Under the pieces are notes generated by a model. It did no database searches. It saw only the letters and a program-made list of their open reading frames with translations, and was not told the DNA's origin. 64,000 bases of DNA from Anastatus disparis (lineage: Eukaryota > Arthropoda > Insecta > Hymenoptera > Eupelmidae): positions 945,001-1,009,000 of the forward strand of contig JAFFSR010000245.1 in assembly GCA_017163975.1 (NCBI GenBank), given 5' to 3'. Each line of letters begins with the position of its first letter. Positions within the stretch are counted from its first letter, which is position 1. Of this stretch, positions 11,107 through 22,173 are shown in pieces. The position numbers were made by a program, and so were the translations under genes.

Positions 11107-11688
11107 TAAAGGCCGTTACACTCAAAAAGATACAAGATACAAATACAGTGACAAATACAAAATTACATTGGCTAGTATATTTATATATGAAAAAATACAA
11201 GAGACAACGCATTTGTTTTTTACATATATAGATATACTAGCCAATGTAATTTTGTATCTGTCACTGTATCTGTATCTTGAGAGCGCGGTGGCGTAATGGA
11301 TAGAGCTCTTGCCTTCAACGCGGAGGGCATGGGTTCGAATCCTGGCCAGGTACCTCTAACTTTTTTTTCGAAAGAAAATAAGTGTATGTGCCATTTATAT
11401 CGCGACTCTTTAAAAAATCCGACCTCATTGGGTATCGGTTGATTGTTGGTTACAAAAGTGGCTGACCATCCATCGGTAGTCAAAGTTTTCGGTATGGTGG
11501 GTCTGACAGTCCTAGCCTGATGTAATGCGTTAAACAGATGCCGGGCGGGGAACTTCCTCGACTTCACCATATATAAAAGGTTAATCATATAGAGGACAAT
11601 ATCCTTTATATATTAATCTTTTTTTTTTAAAATAAAAAAAAAAAAACTGTATCTGTATCTTGTATCTTTTTTAGTGTAACGGCCTTTA
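11107..11688. mobile_element. Small inverted-repeat element split by a SINE
   Basis: TAAAGGCCGTTACACT at 11107-11122 is exactly inverted at 11673-11688. An inner inverted pair (ACAAAATTACATTGGCTAGT / ACTAGCCAATGTAATTTTGT) confirms a foldback of about 200 bases before the SINE landed. No coding content. Confidence 0.75.
11280..11645 (+). mobile_element. tRNA-derived SINE with 17-bp target duplication
   Basis: The head (about 11282-11354) carries a polymerase III A box (TGGCGTAATGG) and B box (GGTTCGAATCC). A unique body of about 250 bases and an A-rich tail follow. The 17-mer ACTGTATCTGTATCTTG occurs on both sides (11263-11279 and 11646-11662), a clear target-site duplication from reverse transcription. 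The acceptor and T stems do not pair well, so this is a SINE and not a working tRNA. It sits inside the inverted-repeat element 11107-11688 and is therefore younger than it. Confidence 0.85.
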
Positions 11689-12003
11689 AAAGCTAATGCG
11701 GGTGCCATTTGCGCGTACAAAAATCTATCTAAATTCTTAATTGAATGTATTAAATCGTAAATAAAATAGATTGTATCGCAAATCAAAGTTTCTGAGCACC
11801 CGGGAGAATTTTCAATTAAAAAAAAATAATATTCGCGCAACCGCTTAATTGCAATTATTTATTGTATTTTTTATGCGTAATCGATTTATCTAATTATAAA
11901 TATTATTTTTTTTTGAATGCCAAATTCATGGAGCTTTCTATAAGCGTCTATATTCGTTCTTTGTACATACTTTTTCTCAAATGTAACAGACGAATTTTTT
12001 AAA
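11689..12003. other. Upstream region of the poly(A) polymerase gene
   Basis: AT-rich, with no repeat or exon recognised. It would hold the promoter and 5' untranslated region of the gene starting at 12004. Confidence 0.4.
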
Positions 12004-13372
12004 ATGGCGCTATTGATACGTGCTACGGAAAACATATTTTTTATTTCGAATAATTGTTACAGTAAATTAACTTTAAATTATTCAAAAATAGAATCGTATA
12101 AAAAATATTTTTTCAGAATTTTAACTTTTAATAAATATTATTGTAATACATATGATTCACGGATCGGTAAATGTCATAACCTTACCTTCAATCGTGACTT
12201 AGTTCAATTGTTTTTCATTCAGAATAACAATTAAATAGTTTTATCAGCATATTTACCCTAAATATTAAATTAATTACAGATTTTTGTAATGAGACAAAAA
12301 AAAAAGAGAAGAAAACAGTTACATTTAGTGAAGTTTTGGCTCAACGAAGATTGGAAGCTTGTAGATCAGTTTTAATTGAAGTACAGTCTGATAAGTCTTG
12401 TCTTGATGTATATCATTATTGTTTGAAATTTGGAAAAATCAATGGTTTATTTCATTATATAAAATACTCTATGTCAAGGGTATATGTGAAAAATTATCTT
12501 ATAAATTATTTAATATAATTAATATCTTTAACTTTGTAATTTTCTAAATAATTTTGTAGCATTTTGTTCTTATTGAATTTGAAAGAGAAGAAAGTATTAA
12601 TGCAATCATAAATGCCTCGACTCATATTAACCATAATCAGATATTTCCAGTTTATTCTACAATGTTATGGTTTCGTAATGATTTGTCTAAAGATGATCTA
12701 GAAGAATCGAAAAAAAATGATCCTGTTACTATTCCATGGCCATTATATAAAGATTCCTGTAAAACATTGAATGATATTCAAATCTTTAAACTTTTAAATA
12801 CTGCTCAAAATGTAAGATTGCATTGTTACATTTATATACATTTGGCTCTAATTAGATTACTGGTTTTTATTAGTTTTTTAATATTGTAGATTTCAGATCA
12901 AATCATGTTATTGTATCAAAAAACAAAATTGAATGATGTAGGTGTACGTTTGAGGTTTTATACAGCATATCAATTGGAAAGAAGCTTTTTTAGTTTATTT
13001 CCAAATATAGTTGTTATACCATTTGGTTCTTCTGTTAATGGATTTGGTGAACAAAATTGTGATCTTGATTTATTTATGAACTTGGATAACAAAGCATTCG
13101 TGAGTATTTTGATCATTATTTATTATTTATATAAAAACTTTATATTTTAATCTTACACAGGAAAAAATGGAAAGTAGACTAATTTTTCAAACCAAATCTG
13201 CTTTAAATAGTGAGAGACTGAAGTCAAAAAAACTATTGGAATTAATAGCCGAAACAATGAATGTTTTTCTACCTGGGATTACTAATATTCAAAAAATTTT
13301 AAATGCAAGAGTTCCAATCATTAAATTTGATCATGTATTAACAGGAATTGAATGTGATCTTTCATTTATTTC
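12004..13372 (+). CDS. MTPAP: Mitochondrial poly(A) RNA polymerase, 5' exons only
   Basis: Five exons join in phase: 12004-12166, 12280-12479, 12560-12811, 12890-13099 and 13161-13372, with GT/AG at every junction. The N-terminus is basic and hydroxylated, as expected for mitochondrial import. Exon 2 has KTVTFSEVLAQRRLEACRSV; exon 3 carries HFVLIEFEREESINAII, an RNA-binding-like segment, then WPLYKD. Exon 4 has the nucleotidyltransferase signature PFGSSVNGFGEQNCDLDLF, with the G-S and D-x-D residues that hold metal and nucleotide. Exon 5 ends in ECDLSF, the usual place of the third catalytic acid. The enzyme adds poly(A) tails to mitochondrial mRNAs. After 13372 (phase 2, GTAAGT donor) I find no exon for the PAP-associated domain anywhere up to the LINEs; either the intron is very long and the 3' part lies outside the window, or the copy is truncated. 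Confidence 0.85.
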
Positions 13373-13409
13373 GTAAGTTTTTATTATTTTTATTTGTAAG
13401 ATCAATATT

Positions 13410-13754
13410 CACGGAAAAAAATTCTATAGTGGACTACTACTATGACCTGCTGTTTATTTCAGATATCAAGTTAGTAGAAGTAAATTGTTATGCTTGAGTA
13501 GTAGTAACTGGACTCAATCTGTGGTAGCAAATCACTCCTATGCTTATAATAGCAAATCACTCTTATACAATAGAGAGCACAGCCAGCACTCACTATTGTA
13601 TAGGTGTGATTCGCTACCACAAGGATAGAAGTGATTTGCTATCACAGATTGAGTCCAGTTACTGCTACTTAAGCGTAACAATTTGCTTTTACTATCTTGA
13701 GCTGAAATGAACAACAGGTCATAGTAGTAGTCCACTACAAAATTTTTTCCATGT
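13410..13754. mobile_element. Foldback MITE just after the last MTPAP exon found
   Basis: The ends CA(C/T)GGAAAAAA(A)TT.TA and TAGTGGACTACTACTATGAC are inverted, and the arms pair for about 150 bases around a centre near 13580 (AGAGAGCACAGCCAGCACTCAC). It starts 37 bases after the donor site at 13373, inside the presumed intron. A cryptic acceptor in it (TTTATTTCAG) would be phase-compatible with the last exon, but the sequence read through is part of the palindrome. Confidence 0.8.
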
Positions 13755-14339
13755 AGAATTTAGATTAGTTTTTTATTGAAATTTTTATTCTACTTTTATT
13801 TTTATTTAATTGGCCTAATTTAATTTTAAATAATCTTTTATAATAATGTTTAAAATAATTCAAAAGACTATTCAATCTTTCTTATTACTTATTTTTTCTT
13901 CATTTATTTAATCAGAAGAAAAATTAATTAACTATGTGAATGATGTGAAATCCAAAAGAGATAAACTGAGTTATCTATGCATATATATCTAGTGCTAACA
14001 ACTTAATATACAAAAAAACATCCATTACTATTCAATTCAAACTAACTAAAATTATACATTTAAAATAGTATATTTATAATAGTTTTATAAATCTGTATGT
14101 TGCATGTAACCACAGACTAATATAAATTTTATACATGACTGCTCATTACATAATTGTAATTACTAGCTATTCTCTGTGTGCCTTGTTGGCTAAATTAAAA
14201 GTTTAAAATTATTTGATAAGCTTTTATCATTTAAAATTGTTCTTTAACAGTTATTTTCATTGCTAGATTTTTTATTGACATCAATAAATTTTTCTTCCTA
14301 GATAGATTAAAAGATATAATATATTTCAGATTTTCGTGA
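13755..14339. other. AT-rich stretch, nothing recognised
   Basis: No splice-bounded exon, repeat or RNA gene was found. I looked specifically for a continuation of MTPAP and did not see one. Confidence 0.4.
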
Positions 14340-14860
14340 TATCTTATAAGTATATGGCTCAAAAGTAAACAGTTTCTATAATCCATCAATTGTTCCAATT
14401 AATGTATTATTGTCAATGATAAACTTATTTTTATCAACTATTTTCAATATTTTTATTTGCAAGTTTTTTAAAATATTTGTATTATTTTTACAAACTTTTT
14501 CCACTTTATTATACCATAATTTATCATACTATAAAAAAAGTACATCATTCTTAACATTTCCATTTTCACAAGCCTTGTGATTTTATAAAAAATAAAAAAC
14601 TAATTATTTGATTTTTTATTTGACCTTTTTAACAACATTTATGTATTCATCTTTTATCTAATATCTATTAAACATTGAACTCCATTGATACTCTTAATAA
14701 TTACCAAAGATTATAAAAACAGACTTGTTAATATTTAAAGATAAGTTATTCACGGCTAAACATTCATCAATTTTTTGTGGAATATTTATAATATCTTATG
14801 CTCCCTTCCTTGAATCAATAATGACTGTTATAACTGTGTTGTTTGCATATGATCTAATGA
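14340..14860 (-). pseudogene. Decayed non-LTR reverse transcriptase fragment
   Basis: Read on the minus strand from about 14855, the translation gives YANNTVIT, IINIPQKIDECLAVNNLSLN and INKSVFIIFGN, matching the order of the LINE palm motif (Y/FADD-type, here YANN), the 'kl..W...n.L.LN..KT..m.f' segment and the following strand. Farther along, LVKMEMLRMMYFFYSMINYG resembles the thumb region ('L..LYYSLI...L.YGI'). Many stops and frame changes: a dead copy. The clade is not determinable. Confidence 0.5.
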
Positions 14861-15110
14861 TCTAATATGATCTAATGACCCATCGGTCTTAGAGTCCAAT
14901 CTGTATCAAGCCATTGAATATTATTCTATTTTTAATGACTATTTTTACAATTATACAGCATGGACATTATGCCTCTTGTTCCAATGTTTCTTCTTCTACC
15001 CATTGGGATACTATTTTTGCTGCGCACATTAATGTTGATAGGCTAAAAACTCATTTTAGCCTAATTGAGGCTCACTGCTTGGAAAAGCAGCGTGTGTTCT
15101 GTCTGAGAAT

Positions 15111-17886
15111 TATACCTCTCATACGTGGATTGACCTGTTCATTGTTAGTGATAGAGATTCTATCATTTCATATACTAAGTTCGAGGCTCCATTTATTGCG
15201 GGCCATAACTTGATTGAACTTAAGTACAAATTGTGCAGGCTTAACAGGGGGCCGAACTATCTGTTTTTGTCTAGTAGCGTTTTTCATCATTTATATGAAC
15301 ACCATCCATTGTAGCGAGAAAAAAATAGTAGCCCCTGCTAGATATTAGTATAATAAGTAAATTTTGTAATAAGAATCAAATTATTTTATCGCGTAGTTTT
15401 TGAATAATATAAGACCTATCAGAAAAGATAGGTTATATTCTAGTTTGTTAGTAGGTCTCATATCATTCAAAAACTACATGATAAAATCATTTTCTTGTTA
15501 GTACAAAATTTACTTATACTAATATCTAGCGGGGGCTACTATTTTTTTCTCGCTATAACGGATGGTGTTTATATAAATGATGAAAAACGCTATTAGACAA
15601 AGACAGTGAGTTCGGCCTCCTCTTAATAGCTATCCTAAAAGGTTTTATTCTCCTAGGCTCAGCGCGGTGGACGCAGTCTCGTTTAATGAATTTCTTTCCA
15701 ATTCCTTTGAAACTAAAATGTTTGAGACCCACTACTCAGATGTGTTGAATCTCAATACTTTTAATCTTTCTTCCTCGTTGGATGCTTCGGCTTCTGTTTT
15801 GTCTGAAACCTGTGAAGGGTTTAATGAACTTGTTGCTGTTGCTTCTCAAACTATCACGGATGCTTTTGATAGGTTTGCTTCGGTCAAGCTTAATGTCATT
15901 CTTCCAAAAAGTAAGCCTTGGGTCACCCATGATGTTAGACTTCTGATGAAACAGCGTGATCATGCGTATCGTTGGGCGGTCAGAACTGGTAATATTGAGG
16001 ATATCTCGAGATAGAGAGCATTGAGAAGGGATATGTCTGATAAACTCGACTCGGCTAAAATAAAGCATATATCATCGGAGTTAAATGCAGCATCTAGTGC
16101 TAAGAGCAAATGGTTAAGTATTCACAAGCTGGGCGTGGCCAGTAGGGCTCTTCCGTCTCCTCTTCAGTATCTTTCTGCGAGGACTCTTTTGTCACCGCTA
16201 ATGTAAAGGGATGTTGATGCGGTTCTCAGTGTACCTTTGTGTGAGTCGGTGGCAGTCTTTAGTTTTCATGAAGTTGATTCTTCTAAAATCAGTGGTTTTA
16301 TAACGTCGGCGTCCTCCAGGTCCTCTGGGTTCGACGGTGTTCCCGTCAACATGATCAAATTGGCCTTGAGATCGTTGCTCGGTCCTCTCACTACCATCAT
16401 CAATAAGTCACTTGCTTGCTCGTGCTTTCCAACTGGTTGGAAGAAAGCTTATATCTTGCCGCTGGCCAAGTCCAAATCCATCTCAACGCCTGATCAGACG
16501 CGACCCATAGCCAGACTCTGTGAGCCTTCTAAAATCTTTGAGAGGGTTGTTCATCAACAACTCCTTGAACTTCTCGAATCTAACAGGCTCCTTTCCAGGT
16601 TCCAGGATGGTTTTAGAGCCGATCATAACACCCAGGTTGTGCTTCTCAACATTCTGGAGGAAGTCAGAGTTGCTATTGATAAGAGAAAGGTTACAGCATT
16701 CTTGCTTTTTGATTTTTCGAAGTCTTTTGATACTGTGCCGCAATATCGTCTCCTTCGTGAACTTCGGAGTCTGAATTGCTCTGATGATGTGATTAAGTGG
16801 TTTGCTTCGTACTTGCAGGTTCGTACGCAGTCGATTGAGATGATGGACGGTGATTCTACCGAGTTTTGGTTAGGTGTTGATACTAGTGTACCTCAGGGTA
16901 GTGTGCTGGGCCCACTGCTCTTTTTGCTTTTTATCAACGATCTACCCAATGTTCTCAGGTTTTCCAAACATATGTTGTTTGCTGATGATTTGCAAATTTA
17001 CAGATCCTTTTTTGCTTCTGACATTGATAAAGAAATCGCTGATATCAATTGTGATGTTGAAGCGATCGTGGGATGGGCTGATCGCAATGGGCTCAAGCTT
17101 AATACGCGGAAAACTCAAGCGATTTTGCTGGGAAGTGAACAGTTTGTTAATAGGCTTAATTCTTCATTGGTTCCATCCATCGTTGTCTGCGGTCAATCTA
17201 TTCCGTTCTCTAGAGAGGTCAAGAGTCTGGGTGTATGGATCAACCAGACTCTCAATTGGGAGAAACAGATAAATTCTATCTTTAGCCGTGTTCATAGAGT
17301 GTTACATTCTCTTAAGTTCTATAGGCATTTTCTCTCTAAAAAACTTAGGAAAGAACTTGTCGAGTCGTTAATTTTTCCTCATTTCGATAACGCATGTGTT
17401 GTCTATGATGACTTATTCAACCACCAAAATTTAAAACTTCATAAAGCTCTCAATGCTTGCGTGCGCTTTGTGTACGGCAACATTCTTTTACGTGAACGTG
17501 TCTCTCCCTACAGGCTTGATCTTGGGTGGCTCTCTGTTGAAAGAAGAAGGAAGTATTTTGTGACTGCCCTGGCTTATTCTATTATTATCAACAACATTCC
17601 CGAGTTTTTGGCAGATAGATTCACTAGGATTGACATAGATGGTCGGGTGCGTTCTTTTGCTCGCCGGCCGCCGAGGATTCTCGTTTGTCCTCCTGTTCGC
17701 ACTAGTGCCTTGCAGCACTCATTTATTCACCTAGCTACTAAATATCTCAATGAACTTAATACTGGATCTACTATAAATGTAACTTTCGAGTTGGGTTCGG
17801 TGGCGCATTTTAAGAGGCACACATTCGACTGGCTACTTGGTGGTGATCGTGGGGATTGGTGTGCTAAATCGGCGGCCCCAGTCTAA
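15111..17886 (+). pseudogene. LINE ORF2: endonuclease C-terminus and reverse transcriptase
   Basis: The endonuclease tail (15111-15247) joins in frame, once the MITE is removed, to SYPKRFYSPRLSAVDAVSF. The linker KPWVTHDVRLLMKQRDHAYR matches the usual LINE spacer before the polymerase. Two stops interrupt the frame: TAG 16012-16014 and TAA 16204-16206. From 16237 the frame is open for 549 codons with the RT motifs in order: SSGFDGVPVNMIK, a degenerate RPI.L..PSKIFERVV, FRADHNTQ, LLFDFSKSFDTV, PQGSVLGPLLFLLFINDLP, LFADDLQIYR (catalytic ADD), LKLNTRKTQAILLG, and the thumb region VKSLGVWINQTLNWEKQI. The element cannot make a full protein, but its RT alone is intact. Upstream of 15111 a frameshift separates the earlier endonuclease residues (14914-15110). 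Confidence 0.85.
15248..15621. mobile_element. Foldback MITE inserted in the LINE endonuclease region
   Basis: Terminal repeats AGG(G/A)GGCCGAACT are inverted (15246-15258 and 15609-15621), and the arms pair for about 150 bases (TAGCGTTTTTCATCATTTAT; TAGTAGCCCC.GCTAGATATT). CTTAA(C/T)AG flanks both sides (15240-15247, 15622-15629), a 6-8 bp target duplication. Removing the element plus one flank restores the LINE reading frame across the site. The right end (TTAGACAA.GACAG.GA.T.CGGCCT) recurs at 37134-37165. Confidence 0.85.
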
Positions 17887-18210
17887 GTTCTAGTGCTAGT
17901 GGAGTGGTGGATTGATTGCTACTGACCAATGCACCATTATATCCTGTATTAGCTTTAACTTTAAATTAATCTTGCTTATGCTTATTTTTGTCTTATTTAT
18001 TCTTTATGTTTTCTAATTATATCTTTATCATGTTTTTTAATTCTATTTTCATTGTTACCAAGTTTTTACAACGTTTTGTTATTATTTTCAGATTATTATT
18101 TCCAGATTATTATCTTCTTATTATTGTTATGTATTTACATTGTACTACTTCATGTTGAGCCTTACGGAGTTGTACCCCAGGGTTGAATAAATTATTGTCA
18201 AATCGAAATC

Positions 18211-18507
18211 AAATCTCTCTCTTGATTCTTAGAAACTTGATTCTTAGTAAAAATCCACCGATCACTTTTAAATTAATAAAATAAATGATGTATTTATTCA
18301 CTGTTTAATTCTTTGAACTATAATAAATTAACAGTCGATAAAATCGTTGGATACATGTTCGAATATTCTCGAACTCCCACACTAACAATAATTTAATAAA
18401 TAATGAAGAAAGTAAATTTTACATAAATTTTTAGGTTATACAGCTTAGATTCTATTTTTAAAAGCAGATTTCCTTCTCACTTAATCCAATCAGCAAGAGA
18501 ATAATGG
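18211..18507. other. Non-coding flank of the LINE
   Basis: AT-rich, containing CACCGATCACTTTTAAATTA. Nothing recognisable as a gene. Confidence 0.35.
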
Positions 18508-18933
18508 TTATTAATTCAATAATTCAATCAATCAAATTTAATTTATGTCACAGTCACATATATAAATTTCACTTCGCGCACGCACTATTTATTTTTTTTA
18601 TAGCTAATTATTTATCAGCAAGAGCCGTTAGTTCACAAAAAAATTTTCTATTTAACTGGACCGCAGTCCACTCACCATTGATGAAATCTTGTTGATGGAA
18701 AAGAAAAGAACAATCAGGTTGGCGATGGCCCAATCGTTATTAATTCACTATTTAAATCCAATTAAATTACATCACAGTCACTTGGGTATTTTTCACTTTA
18801 CGCACTTTTTCTAAATCTATTGGTTAGTCTGCGAGAGCCACAAGTTTTTTTTCTATTTAACTGGACCACAGTCCACTCGCCGTTAATGAATCTCGTTGAT
18901 GGAAAAGAAAAGAAACAATCAGGTCGGCGATGG
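18508..18933. repeat. Imperfect tandem duplication of about 210 bp
   Basis: Copies 18508-18728 and 18735-18933 share GTTATTAATTCA, a CATCACAGTCAC-like segment, TTTCTATTTAACTGGACC.CA, GTCCACTC.CC.TT.ATGAA, and a shared end GGAAAAGAAAAGAA(A)CAATCAGGT.GGCGATGG. Divergence is about 20% by eye. The repeated unit ends match closely, so it arose by local duplication. Confidence 0.75.
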
Positions 18934-19906
18934 CGATAATGAGTTTCAGGGTTGGTTGCTTGTTTCTACCTCTCTCTTTTTCTAGTACAGCAACTGATCG
19001 GCGCTGGCTGCGAGAAATGGAAAATCTGGTCGATAATGTCTTTTTCGGGAAAACTCTCCTTCGCTCTCTGCTCAATGATCAATCTCAGCAATCTCCAATT
19101 CTTCTCTTTGGTAAAATCTCTATCCAAGTTTCCTTAGCAACTCAAAAAAAAATTCTCTAATCTTCACAGCGAGTAAAAGCTCCGAAGTGGCACGAGGACA
19201 GCAATCGAATGAATCTTCAATGACCACTTCCTTCTTCTTAAAGTCTATTTCTCCCTCTTAACTATCCTTTGTCTTTTTCTAATTTTTATTTTCTGCAATC
19301 GCTGATTAACTTCTCAAATCACTGCTTTCAATTGGTTGAATTCGCCTTCCGGTCCTCGAACTCAAGTCTTCAATATGCCACCTTTCATGCGGGAAATTCA
19401 ATTGAGTTATTTTTTTTCTCTTCATTCTCTTTTTCTCGTTCTTTTATTATCTAGAGAGAGAGAGAGAGTATTCATAAGCATCGATATGTACATATATACT
19501 CATATGCATATACATATAGTACTCAAGCGAAGAGAAAGAAGTGGCCATCTCCCTTTCTCTACGCTCTATCCATCGCCCTCTAGTGTAACGCGTCTCTCTC
19601 TTTTCTCACTGCGCGAGAAATAGGTGCACCATCATTTCCAATTCGCTTTGACAGTATACGAATCTTGTTGTCTCTTTTCTTCTTATATCTTGAGCCTCCC
19701 TCTCTTTCTATATCTTCTTCATCGGTAGTGATAGTAGAATAACCCTCTACTTATAGTTTACGTTAGCAGCACTGGTGCTCACACACTCGGTCTACGAGTG
19801 TGTACGTAATGGCTGCTGCGCGCTTCTGCTAGTATCGTCGCTCTCCTCGTGGTACCGATAAAACAAACAAATAAAAAAAAGTTTCTCTCAATTAGTTAAT
19901 TATGCT
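18934..19906. other. CT-rich non-coding stretch
   Basis: Strong pyrimidine bias (TCTTTTTC, CTCTCTC), a short (GA)n run at 19453-19466, and an inverted pair ACACTCG/CGAGTGT near 19780-19802. Short open frames here are composition artefacts. It may be part of an LTR-type or other repeat, but no partner copy was identified. Confidence 0.35.
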
Positions 19907-19910
19907 TTAA

Positions 19911-20119
19911 GGGGATGTAAAAGGGTATATGATTTATACATTGTTACTGACATTGCAGTTTTCTAAACTTTTAATCCTTATTTAAAAATTTTCCAGAATA
20001 TCTCTATATTAGGCTCTTTATCAATGAAAATCGAAGGATGCGATATGAAAATATATTTATAACTTTTGTATAAAGAATCAAAAGTTTTGAAAACTGTAAT
20101 GTGGGTATTTTACATACCC
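19911..20119. mobile_element. TTAA-flanked MITE of about 210 bp
   Basis: TTAA at 19907-19910 and 20120-20123 flanks ends GGG(G/T)ATGTAAAA inverted (CATTTTACATACCC-like on the right). Inner arms also pair (GCAGTTTTC / GAAAACTG). TTAA target sites are typical of the piggyBac superfamily. Non-coding. Confidence 0.75.
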
Positions 20120-20352
20120 TTAATAAAAATATGCGCCTGGGTCGGTGAGTGCACCGATGGTGTGTCTGTGTGCGTATGTGATATTAAGTGTTTAATTGTT
20201 AAATAAATTTTTATTATGACGTACCACGTTACACTATAAGAAAAATTTCTGAACAACATACATGTTAAATAAACAAAAAAATATATATTATTTTAAGTTA
20301 ATATGTTAAGTAAAAATAATATTAAGTAAAAATCGCATTACATAAATATTAA

Positions 20353-20762
20353 GAGCATGACGAAGCTGTCCGCCTTCTAATAATATTTCCAATCTTAACT
20401 TATGAATAAACGATGCGTTTAATCATTTTTTTTTTTGCTACAAAGTAAAAATTTGTAAGATTAAACTCTAGTGCGGACAACTCAAGAAAACCACCAAAAT
20501 ATTATACATACAAAGTTATAATAAAAACTTTCAATATATCGTATTTTAAGGTTAGGTTTGTCGAGTTTGATATCTAATTTCTAATCCAAGCTCATAAAAA
20601 AATAACAAGTCCAAATGATTTTTTATTTTAACAAAAATTATTGTACTAATATAACTTTAGTGCGGACAAGTCATTATATTTGTTTAATTTAAGAATTTAA
20701 AAAGATATCGATAAAATAAAAAAAGCAAAACTCGATTGCTGTAGCTCCGACATGCCGTTAAG
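20353..20762. repeat. Dispersed repeat, copy 1 (about 410 bp)
   Basis: Shares about 95% of its bases with 63496-63904, from AGAGC.TGACGAAGC to CTCCGACAT.CCGTTAA, in the same orientation. No obvious inverted ends and no coding. The sharp ends and high identity over 43 kb imply a mobile or recently transposed unit. Confidence 0.8.
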
Positions 20763-21893
20763 TTACACTTACATTTTATATTAATTATTTGCCCTAATCA
20801 ACTAAGTTATACTAATAGTTATTAATTATTATATTCATTATTGCCCTAGTTTTTAAGTTAGTTTCATGTTCTATGCTTTTATTAATAATCACGCAGAATA
20901 TTATTTTTATATTAATATCCTTTTCTTTTATTAACATGTTCTTCGAATCTTATGCTATTATATTTTACCACGCTTACATTAAAATAATTTTGTACAATTA
21001 ATAAACTAATCATAGAACTACGATGTATATTTCAAGATATAACTTCCTTTTATTATTTTTATTCAGATTTATTAACAGTATTTAATATTTTAACAAATTA
21101 AAGTTATATAATAGAATATCTTGAAAGATACAATAAAATCATAGTGTATAAATTATGTTACAACGTATTTTTTTTTCTTTATTTTTATCATTATTGATTA
21201 ACCTATAACATAATAAAATTAATAATAAGTATTCAAAATAATTATAAGAGAAGGACAACTGTACATTAAAGAGAGAAAGATAAAGATTTATGAACCTCAG
21301 CGACGTTGCTCGGAAAACACCGAACTTTTGGGTTAATGATTTCTCCTATTTTGAGCCTATTTTCACCAAAACTTCCTCATTTTTCATCACCTCTAAGGGC
21401 GTTTGACGGATTACTACACATCAATTATCTTAATCACTTAGACACCACTCCTAAGCCTTGAAGGTAGGGAAATGAACTTGCTTGTCTCAAGAAGACACAA
21501 TCATCAGTTAGTCCCGTTGGGGCTCTTAAGCCCAAAACATCTACCAAATCTTCAAGTCTCTTTCTCGAGCTCAGTAAGCTCACTTCAATCTCTTCAAATT
21601 TGTACGAGTTCTTCCAAAAGGTGTACAAACTTCAAAGTACATCATAAGATTTTCCAAAGGTATCTTAACATCTCTTACTATTTCTTTTTTTCTATTTTAA
21701 ATCTTTTCTAATTCATGAAATCCAAATCTTTATCTTTTCAATTCAAATCTTGAATCTTTTCTTTTAATTCAAAATTAAAAAATCCAAATCTTTAAAACTC
21801 AAATAATTGAAATCTCTTAAGAGTCAGCTGTATACCGACACAGTTACCTGTTTTACCGAATCTATTTAAAATTTATTTTTTATAAAAACTAAT
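20763..21893. other. AT-rich stretch, no gene seen
   Basis: Unique-looking sequence with a slightly GC-richer patch at 21290-21640. Open frames on both strands there (60-80 codons) have no start context, splice structure or recognisable motif. Confidence 0.4.
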
Positions 21894-22173
21894 AGCTTCA
21901 GGCAGAAATAACGAGATGGTTTCGATTCGTGTAATAGAAAGCAATATTTTCTCTGATAAGAATAATTTAATTCCACCGCTTTATTTTCAAGAAAAGTTGG
22001 AATAACTTGAAAATCCCATTATTTGACACTAATTTCTAATTTTTTAAGTTATTCCAACTTTTCTTAAAAACGAAGCAATAAAATTAATTCATACTAATCA
22101 AAGAAAATATTACATTTTATTAAACACATCGAAACCATCTCTTTATTTTTGCCTCTTGCTGCTAATTTTGGGA
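21894..22173. mobile_element. Foldback MITE of about 280 bp
   Basis: AG(C)...GGCAGAAATAA.GAGATGGTTTCGAT at the left is inverted as ATCGAAACCATCTCTTTATT...GCC at the right. The centre pairs AAAGTTGGAATAACTT with AAGTTATTCCAACTTT. Non-coding. Confidence 0.7.

Larger units (their letters stand above)
14914..18210 (+). mobile_element. Jockey/I-type LINE, 5' truncated, with nested MITE
   Basis: Contains the end of an AP endonuclease (SHTWIDLFIVSDRDSIIS, EAPFIAGHNLIELKYKLCRLN), a MITE (15248-15621), a linker, a full reverse transcriptase, and a C-terminal region ending at 17886. A 3' untranslated part of about 320 bases finishes in AGGGTTGAATAAATTATTGTC, a common 3' end for insect jockey-like elements. 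The 5' end is inferred from the first recognisable sequence; no target duplication was located. Confidence 0.8.

Noticed and set aside
11282..11354. Functional tRNA gene
   Set aside because: A and B boxes are present, but the acceptor and T stems do not pair and it lies within a SINE with a target duplication.
13440..13625. Next MTPAP exon inside the foldback MITE
   Set aside because: The open stretch is part of an inverted repeat and shows no similarity to the expected PAP-associated domain.
16483..16743. Minus-strand and alternative-frame ORFs within 15.7-17.9 kb
   Set aside because: Shadows of the LINE reverse transcriptase frame.
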